Positions 58,010-64,000 of a stretch of DNA of 64,000 nucleotides are shown piece after piece. The notes under the pieces are model-generated. The model had not been told where the DNA came from, searched no databases, and worked only from the letters and a program-made list of their open reading frames with translations. Origin of the DNA: Ariolimax columbianus (Eukaryota > Mollusca > Gastropoda > Stylommatophora > Arionidae); contig JAVGWX010000012.1 in assembly GCA_036924085.1 (NCBI GenBank), positions 5,845,478 through 5,909,477 of the forward strand. Reading direction: 5' to 3'. A program made the position numbers and the translations under genes. Numbering within the stretch: the stretch's first letter is position 1; every line of letters begins with the position of its first letter.

Positions 58010-58150
58010 CAGCAAACCAACAAAAGGGCAAATTCTGAGATGCTGTGTTTTTCCTATGGCAGCATACAGCTGCAAAACATGGACAGTTACCCAATCTCGA
58101 GTCCTTCAAGTCGAAATGCTATAGAAAGGTCTTCAGAATAATATAGCACA
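58010..58150 (+). mobile_element. RT C-terminal fragment
   Basis: Plus-strand LRCCVFPMAAYSCKTWTVTQ then LQVEML and KGLQNN match the VLPxxxYGCETWTLT...FEMRCYRKVL pattern downstream of the RT core in Jockey/L2-like elements. Stops are present. The 26-bp array lies just upstream. Confidence 0.55.
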
Positions 58151-59504
58151 CAGAAAATGGCATATTTATTATATAATACTCAAACTAGAAAAATGAGTAG
58201 TGAAATTACAAAAACAATACAATATATATCATCTTAACTAAATATTCCTATATTATATATATGTTAATATAAATATTAACTAATTCGGAAATTTTAAGTA
58301 TTAGCTATTGATGGAATTCCCAACTATCAAAAACCCAGTTCTTTTGCCGTACACACATCACACACATATCTCCTCTTCTTCTTCATTGGTTCTCAATCTC
58401 CCACTACCAAACCCTGAAAGGGCTTAAGTAGCAGAATGTAGTCCAGAGAACGGCATGCGTTGTATCGTAGTTTACAGCTTGGCTGCGATATTTGCACCTT
58501 TAGGTCCAACACATCCGACTTCAGCAAGCATTTTTTGAGTACCGGGATAGCATTCCATCTTCGATCCCTTCTCCTTAGCCAGTCTGCCCTGCTGCAGCCT
58601 GTTATCCAGGATCACCGCGTGGAGGTGTAGAAGGGTCTTGGCAGCTATGGTTCGCTGGCCCTGATGCTAGCAGTCAGCTATGGGTCGCTGACCACTGCAG
58701 CTCACGCGCTGCTCAGCCACACATCTATTTAACTGCAGCCTCAACACACCTTATCAAAATCTCTTCCTCACTCAAATCTCCTCAGGCGGGCGATCTGGAC
58801 AAAATGCATTCAATGTATTCTACGTATACTCACAACTCTAGAAATACCTCGTTCCCCATGTGTCTACACACACATCTAGATCTCACCCAGTCGATCTACA
58901 CACTCGCTTAACTCGTCAGAACATACCTCGTTCACAAGGTGTCCTGCTTACAACACACGTTCAGATTATCTATTAATATAAAATACCCACACACACCTAA
59001 TTGAGCAGCTGTCCCCGACTCAATGGCGAATGCTGTTTTATCTCCAACATTCGTACAACAGTCTATCAATCGCTCTTCTACTACGTCAGTGAGCTAAACA
59101 GACTCCTATCTACATTCACTCATCCCCTCTCCATGCCAGCCTGCCTGAGCTAAACTTTGTCTAGTGTTATATACGCTCAAACAGTATCAGAGCTGACCAA
59201 TGGATCACAGGGAGATGGCTCTATTCAGTCGTTATTGGAACGAATTACTCTGAACACTTGTCACTCATCTATCGCAGCAAGCTCCGCTGGCCTCCCGTCT
59301 GTCACTCACCACCCACTCCCCAAATCGGAACGCCAGTGGTCAGTTCCTACCTGTACATTCTTTCCCCATCTCCGATTTCCTTTGTTGAGACGGTGAGTGA
59401 CCTTAGCGGAATGACCAGACAGAGAGTGACCTTGGCACGCATTCAGGTACCTTTTGTTCTCATCACATCACCACTGCCCTAAACTCTCATGTTTGGGGTG
59501 GAAC
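58151..59504. other. Nothing recognised
   Basis: Mixed-composition sequence with a short TTC run near 58373. No exon, RNA gene or repeat that I can support. Confidence 0.4.
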
Positions 59505-59690
59505 TGTTACACCTGGAGTCTTTTTTACATCCTACTGACTCGTGGTTGTGATGACATCCCTGGAGTCCGTGTTACGCCTTACTGACTCGTGGTTGTGATG
59601 ACATCCCTGGAGTCTTTTTTACGCCGTAATGACTCGTGGTTGTGATGACATCCCTGGAGTCCGTGTTACACCTTACTGTCATTTTCAGAA
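59505..59690. repeat. 47-bp tandem repeat, about 3.5 copies
   Basis: GACTCGTGGTTGTGATGACA then TCCCTGGAGTCCGTGTTACG then CCTTACT, with a TTTTTTACG alternative to CGTGTTACG. Confidence 0.9.
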
Positions 59691-60399
59691 AGCCATGAAC
59701 CATACCTGTAAAATCTAGTTACCTTTCTACCAAAACTCTCCTACTCTAAAGGGTCAGTTCACTGTCATTTCCAAGAGACCATTAAAAACAATGCTTATAT
59801 AATCCACAAATAAACCTTACGCCCGAACTCTCTCGTAGCTTGGATCAGTCCATTGTGTCTTTCATAAAGCAATATCAAACTCACAGTTGGATAAGTCTAG
59901 AATGACTTGTGCGTCAGCCTTTATCGGCCTTTCATGTTCTTCCCTAAGCTACTCCTGCCCATCATGACGCCAGTCATATAGTACTTCTGTCACAACACCA
60001 TTGAACAGCTTGTATCTCATGTCCCCGTTTGGCTTATACTGCCTGTCAATATATTCAGTTTCTCATTTCTGGAGCCCCTACCAACTTTACATTGAATGTC
60101 TTGCTGTCAAATCGCATGCAGCTCAACCCGTACCATTCTTCAGGTGGCACTACAGCATGGGTGGATCTAAACCCCTATTAAACTAATAACTAATCTAACT
60201 AGAAGTGTAAGGAACAATTTCCGGATGTAACATGTGATGGTCGCGTGTTAGTCCAACCTCCTGAAAGTAGACAATAACCTCACGATAACAGCGAAAGTAA
60301 ATTATATCTTTCTAACTTTCCCATTAACCGATTTGCAGAAAATGAAAATACAAGTCGGCTTTGTTCAAAATGAACAATGTGCCTAACCTTTGACTGAAC
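59691..60399. other. Nothing recognised
   Basis: No tandem repeat and no supported exon. The duplicated phrase TTCACTGTCATTT... near 59676 and 59758 is short. Confidence 0.4.
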
Positions 60400-60765
60400 T
60401 CTAGCATGTAATTTATGTATGAACAATGTACCTAACCTTTGACTCAACTATAGCATGTAATGTATGTATGAACAATGTACCTAACCTCTGACTCAACTCT
60501 AGCATGTAATGTATGTATGAACAATGTACCTAACCTTTGGCTCAACTCTAGCATGTAATTTATGTATGAACAATGTACCTAACCTTTGACTCAACTCTAG
60601 CATGTAATGTATGTATGAACAATGTACCTAACCTTTGACTCAACTCTAGCATGTAATGTATGTATGAACAATGTACCTAACCTTTGACTCAACTCTAGCA
60701 TGTAATGTATGTATGAACAATGTACCTAACCTCTGACTCAACTCTAGCATGTAATGTATATCATC
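60400..60765. repeat. 49-bp minisatellite, about 7 copies
   Basis: Unit ATGAACAATGTACCTAACCT then TTGACTCAACTCTAGCATGT then AATGTATGT. C/T and T/G variants alternate. Confidence 0.95.
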
Positions 60766-60969
60766 TGCTTGCTAAATGTCCAGTTAAAATGAGCTTCCTT
60801 ATTTCTAAGTCACCGTTAGTCCACAGCGGCCAGCCGGAAGTCGTTTCAGGTTTATGATTGAAAGCTTGTCGAGATCTCTGAATCTAACATCTTACTGTAT
60901 CCGCGAATTCCACCTCTGTCACAAAAATGACATTGTCACATACCTTACACTGTCACAAGGAAAAAAAAC

Positions 60970-61960
60970 AATGTAATGCTGAGCCAGATAGTTGAATCAA
61001 ATTGGGCAACGAATGAAACAAAGGTTCAAAAAGTATATACTGGGGTTATAAGACCAAAAGTTGAATATGGATCAGCGGCATAGTCTACGCCAGCCAAATA
61101 ACACCTACAAATTCCTATATACAATACAAAACCAAGCGCTTCGGGTGATAACAGGCGTCTTGAAGACCATTCCAATAAACGAAATTAAAAATGATAAGAC
61201 ACGACACCTTTATCCTATAAACGAGACTACAAGACTTTGTTACAAGCAGAAAATACAATAACACGACACCTTTATCCTATAAACGGGACTACAAGACTTT
61301 GTTACAAACAGAAAGTACAATAACACGACACCTTTATTCTCTAAACGGGACTACAAGACTTTGTTACAAGCAGAAAGTACAATAACACGACACAACACCC
61401 AATGAAGACCAGAGTATGAGCTCTAGACAGTGGAAGACTGAAGCGATGTAGACTTGTACATCGGTTCAAAAAATTGATCAGAGCATGTAAGGATGAATTA
61501 CCAGACACCACTAAGAAGATGAATCCAATACCCTTTGCACAGGAAACATTCATAACCTCTTCCACGGGATAGCGAAATGCTAGACAGAAGAAAACCGCAA
61601 ACTGTTGAAACATTATCGAAGAGCTATACTTCAAAGAATCATGGATCATGCATGTACTGATGAATCAGCAATAAGAGTAGTGACGAATGGAGGCACCGAA
61701 AAGTAAGTTGTCTACTCAGATATAGAAAACGGAACTACCAGCACATTCACTGGAAAACTAAGTTTCAGCTAGTCGGCTGAAGTACAGACATTCATTATTG
61801 CTGGAGAAATTATTAGCAACTCAATAAGCCAAAGCTAGCACTCTGTATTCCTTATAGAGGTAATGTCAGGTCTGCAGAACTTCAAGATTAATAAAGTGCC
61901 AGAGCCTTAGGCAAACTAAAGGTCACGAGAAGAGTGGATCAACTAATATCTAATTAAGAT
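60970..61960 (+). mobile_element. RT-RNase H element, diverged plus-strand relative
   Basis: Plus strand: VYTGVIRPKVEYGSAA, then TIQNQALRVITGVLKTIPIN, LKRCRLVHRFKKLIRACKDE, and an RNase H remnant TDESAIRVVTNGG...NGTTSTFTGKL with AEVQT. These align in order with the palm end, LQNQAMRIITGGMKSTPI and YTDGS...NGGAGAF blocks of the right-edge element. Stops and shifts are frequent. It is interrupted by the 62-bp triplication. Confidence 0.7.
61198..61395. repeat. 62-bp tandem triplication
   Basis: Three copies of ACACGACACCTTTATCCTAT then AAACGGGACTACAAGACTTT then GTTACAAGCAGAAAGTACAATA, lying inside the retroelement remnant. Confidence 0.9.
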
Positions 61961-62104
61961 GTTGAGTATAGTGGTTCTTATAGCCTGTAGTGTGTCTTTC
62001 ATCAGACGTTCTGACAACTTAAATCTCTCCAGTTTCAGTTGTGTAATAAAGATACAGAATTCGCGCGATGGGGTTTGATTCCTGTTGTCCTGACTGCACC
62101 TGTG

Positions 62105-64000
62105 CTTCTGTCATACTTCTTCTTCTTCTTCTGCGTACACAGTCAGACAGTAACCATTATTTTCTCGAAAAAAGCGGCGGTCATCCTGAGACTCTCGCCA
62201 CTACCATAGAGCTTGTCTTGCAGTTCCACTGGCAATGGCCACATCTGCTCTCTCTGATCCTCGTATGTCGGGCAGTTCTGCAGCAGATGTTCAGTGGTCA
62301 TTTTACCAGTACCGCACGGGCATTCGTCGGTACACCCTATCTTCAATTTGTTGAAGAGGTGGTACCTCAGTCTGTTGTGGCCAGTGCGAAGTCTGAAGAC
62401 AACGACCTGCTCTCTTCGGTTCAACTGGTAATAGGCATCGTTTTTGGTGTAACCAGTATGTTCGGTTTCCCATTTGGACATGTACCTGGCTTTGATAAGC
62501 CGTTTTGACTCTTCGTACGTCATACTGGTATCTATTTGTGGTAGCCTTGCACCTTCTTTTGCCAGTCTGTCTGCCTCCTCGTTGCCTTGGATGTTGCAGT
62601 GTGACGGAACCCACTGTACCACTACCCTTTTTGGTGCGGACTGTTGGCACAGTTTGCAGAGTGCTGCTCTTAGGTCATTAAGCTCAGTGTTTTTCTGGCT
62701 TTTTAGCGCTGTGACTACTTCGAGAGCATCTGTCAGCAGGACTATATGGCTCTCATTTTCACTGTGTGTTACCATTTCTTCCACTGCCGCCCTCAGTGCC
62801 TCTGCCTCTGCTCTGAAATTGCTCGTGTACTTACCAGTAGCGAATGACAGTGTTATTTTTCTGCCATTTGGTAGGTTCAGGAATGCTCCTGCCCCTCCGT
62901 TCTGTGTAGTGTTTGTTACAGAACCGTCGGTGTATGCATGGGTCCAGTCCATGCTTGGGTAGCTTTTTGTTATGAAGCTTAAGGTAGTGTCTCTCCTTTC
63001 TTTTTCGGTCTGGCAGTTTTTGTTTGCAATACCTGGTATATTTTCTACCACCTCTGGAAATATATCCTGCCTCCAAGTAGGTTTTCGTACAGTAGTGATG
63101 GGTTTTGGTGTTGTTAGTGCGTTTATGGGATCTTCGTGCATCTTTGCTTTGGCTATTTCTGCAAAGTTTCTCCGCTTTAGTTTCCCAGTTCCCAAATTGT
63201 TTAGCCTCTGGTACATTGGATGGTCCGTCAGTCTTCGGAGTTTCTCTGACTGCAGCTGGGCTCTGCAGTCTCTTCTGTCGGTCATGGATTGCAGTTTTGT
63301 AATCTTTTCAAGTTCTACAATTGGCGTTGACTTCATGCCACCTGTTATGATTCTCATGGCTTGGTTTTGAAGTTTGTTAACTTTATCGAAGTTCGCCCTC
63401 GCTGCTGTTGTCCATGCCGCGATGCCATACTCGAGAACTGGTCTCACTCTTCCAGTGTACAGTTTCTTTAGTATGCCTTCGTCTGCTCCCCAGCTTGTGC
63501 CAGCAAGTTTCCTCATGATCGCCATTCTTTCTCTGGCTTTCATTCGGTTTCTCTCAATCTGACTTTTCCATGTCATGCGCCGATCAAATGTGACTCCCAG
63601 ATAGGTTGGGTTGTCGTTTGGCTGCAGGATTTTGCCATTTAGACTTAATTTGGTACTTTGGGGTTTTAATGAGAGCGAGAATATTGTGCACGTGGTTTTC
63701 TCCTCGTTTATTTTGACCAGCCATGAGTTTGCCCACTCTTCCAGCGATGTTAGGGCCGTTTGCATCCGATTTCTTGCTATGGTGAGATTCTTTTCAGAGG
63801 TCCACATAGCCAGATCGTCTGCAAACATTGAGCTATGGACTCTTCTTGGTATATTCTCTGTAATATCGTTTATATATACCAGGAAGAGTGTGGGTGACAG
63901 TACTCCCCCTTGGGGTACTCCCTGCTCGAGTGTCACCTTTTTGCTCATCTGCCCTTGTACTTGGACTCTGGCCGTTCTTTGTTTGAGGTAGTGGTTGATC
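62105..64000 (-). mobile_element. RT-RNase H non-LTR retrotransposon, copy 2, open to the window edge
   Basis: Best preserved copy. The 3' end carries a (GAA)n tail (TTC run at 62107-62121) and a short 3' UTR. The 5' part extends beyond base 64000. It belongs with RNase H-bearing Jockey/I/R1-like elements. Confidence 0.85.
62143..64000 (-). CDS. Reverse transcriptase-RNase H polyprotein, C-terminal part, 5' incomplete
   Basis: Uninterrupted frame of about 619 codons to the right edge. Upstream of the internal Met at 63948 the frame continues as NHYLKQRTARVQVQGQ, so that Met is not the start. Counting from that Met, RT motifs are GVPQGG (10-15), catalytic FADD (42-45) and YLGVTF (116-121). 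The RNase H domain spans about 333-470 with YTDGS (D341), FRAEAEAL, LLTDAL (D407), WVPSHC (H450) and EEAD (D460), so all acidic catalytic residues are present. A C-terminal zinc-binding-like motif CPCGTGKMTTEHLLQNCP (about 543-560) follows. By family knowledge the protein performs target-primed reverse transcription. The endonuclease and any ORF1 would lie outside the window. Lack of stops suggests recent activity. Confidence 0.9.
   Translation of the reverse strand, partial: INHYLKQRTARVQVQGQMSKKVTLEQGVPQGGVLSPTLFLVYINDITENIPRRVHSSMFADDLAMWTSEKNLTIARNRMQTALTSLEEWANSWLVKINEEKTTCTIFSLSLKPQSTKLSLNGKILQPNDNPTYLGVTFDRRMTWKSQIERNRMKARERMAIMRKLAGTSWGADEGILKKLYTGRVRPVLEYGIAAWTTAARANFDKVNKLQNQAMRIITGGMKSTPIVELEKITKLQSMTDRRDCRAQLQSEKLRRLTDHPMYQRLNNLGTGKLKRRNFAEIAKAKMHEDPINALTTPKPITTVRKPTWRQDIFPEVVENIPGIANKNCQTEKERRDTTLSFITKSYPSMDWTHAYTDGSVTNTTQNGGAGAFLNLPNGRKITLSFATGKYTSNFRAEAEALRAAVEEMVTHSENESHIVLLTDALEVVTALKSQKNTELNDLRAALCKLCQQSAPKRVVVQWVPSHCNIQGNEEADRLAKEGARLPQIDTSMTYEESKRLIKARYMSKWETEHTGYTKNDAYYQLNRREQVVVFRLRTGHNRLRYHLFNKLKIGCTDECPCGTGKMTTEHLLQNCPTYEDQREQMWPLPVELQDKLYGSGESLRMTAAFFEKIMVTV

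Noticed and set aside
62068..63991. Several plus-strand frames up to 162 codons
   Set aside because: They are antisense shadows of the RT-RNase H polyprotein.

Overview
The window is eukaryotic nuclear DNA, most likely from a mollusc or another lophotrochozoan. The evidence is phase-1 intron/exon structure, a fucolectin-type (FTP) plus EGF-repeat gene architecture common in molluscs, nuclear 18S/28S rDNA remnants, several non-LTR retrotransposon lineages and a mariner remnant, and very heavy tandem-repeat content. There is no sign of prokaryotic gene organisation. The species assignment is inference.

The main gene lies on the minus strand and is incomplete at both ends. Reading 5' to 3' (right to left), it has two exons of one FTP/fucolectin-like domain (51663-51881 and 45043-45285), an exon with about two EGF-like modules (40307-40540), a single EGF-like exon (37193-37318), and an array of eleven near-identical 132-bp EGF-like exons between 31695 and 4397. 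Every exon is phase 1-1, so any number can be spliced together in frame. This predicts a secreted or membrane-anchored lectin/multi-EGF protein of the MEGF or scavenger-receptor type. I could not find the signal-peptide exon, a transmembrane exon or the stop codon.

Region 3.7-32.4 kb is a higher-order tandem repeat built around the duplicated exon. From left to right each unit has a 41-bp minisatellite (4 to about 149 copies), a hairpin-forming inverted repeat, the EGF exon, a 49-bp minisatellite, a roughly 350-bp conserved intronic segment, a (CA)n tract, and a second small inverted repeat before the next 41-bp array. Four units at 21.9-29.7 kb are almost identical and recent. Elsewhere unit lengths vary widely because the satellites expand and contract.

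Region 32.4-45 kb holds the 5' EGF exons, separated by introns full of unrelated minisatellites (41, 49, 37, 33 and 19 bp) and degenerate retroelement pieces. Region 45.9-50.2 kb lies in the intron that splits the FTP domain. It contains a frameshifted reverse transcriptase-RNase H element joined directly to a damaged, rearranged rDNA segment (28S 3' fragment, scrambled 28S/18S pieces, 18S 5' two-thirds, 5' ETS-like DNA).

Region 51.9-64 kb is intergenic or upstream-intronic. It holds more minisatellites, a mariner remnant, tRNA-like (SINE-like) segments, several retroelement fragments, and at the right edge a well-preserved copy of the same RT-RNase H element whose frame stays open to base 64000. 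The left 3.7 kb holds a 1.4-kb array of a 23-bp repeat that is open in all three forward frames and only looks like long genes.
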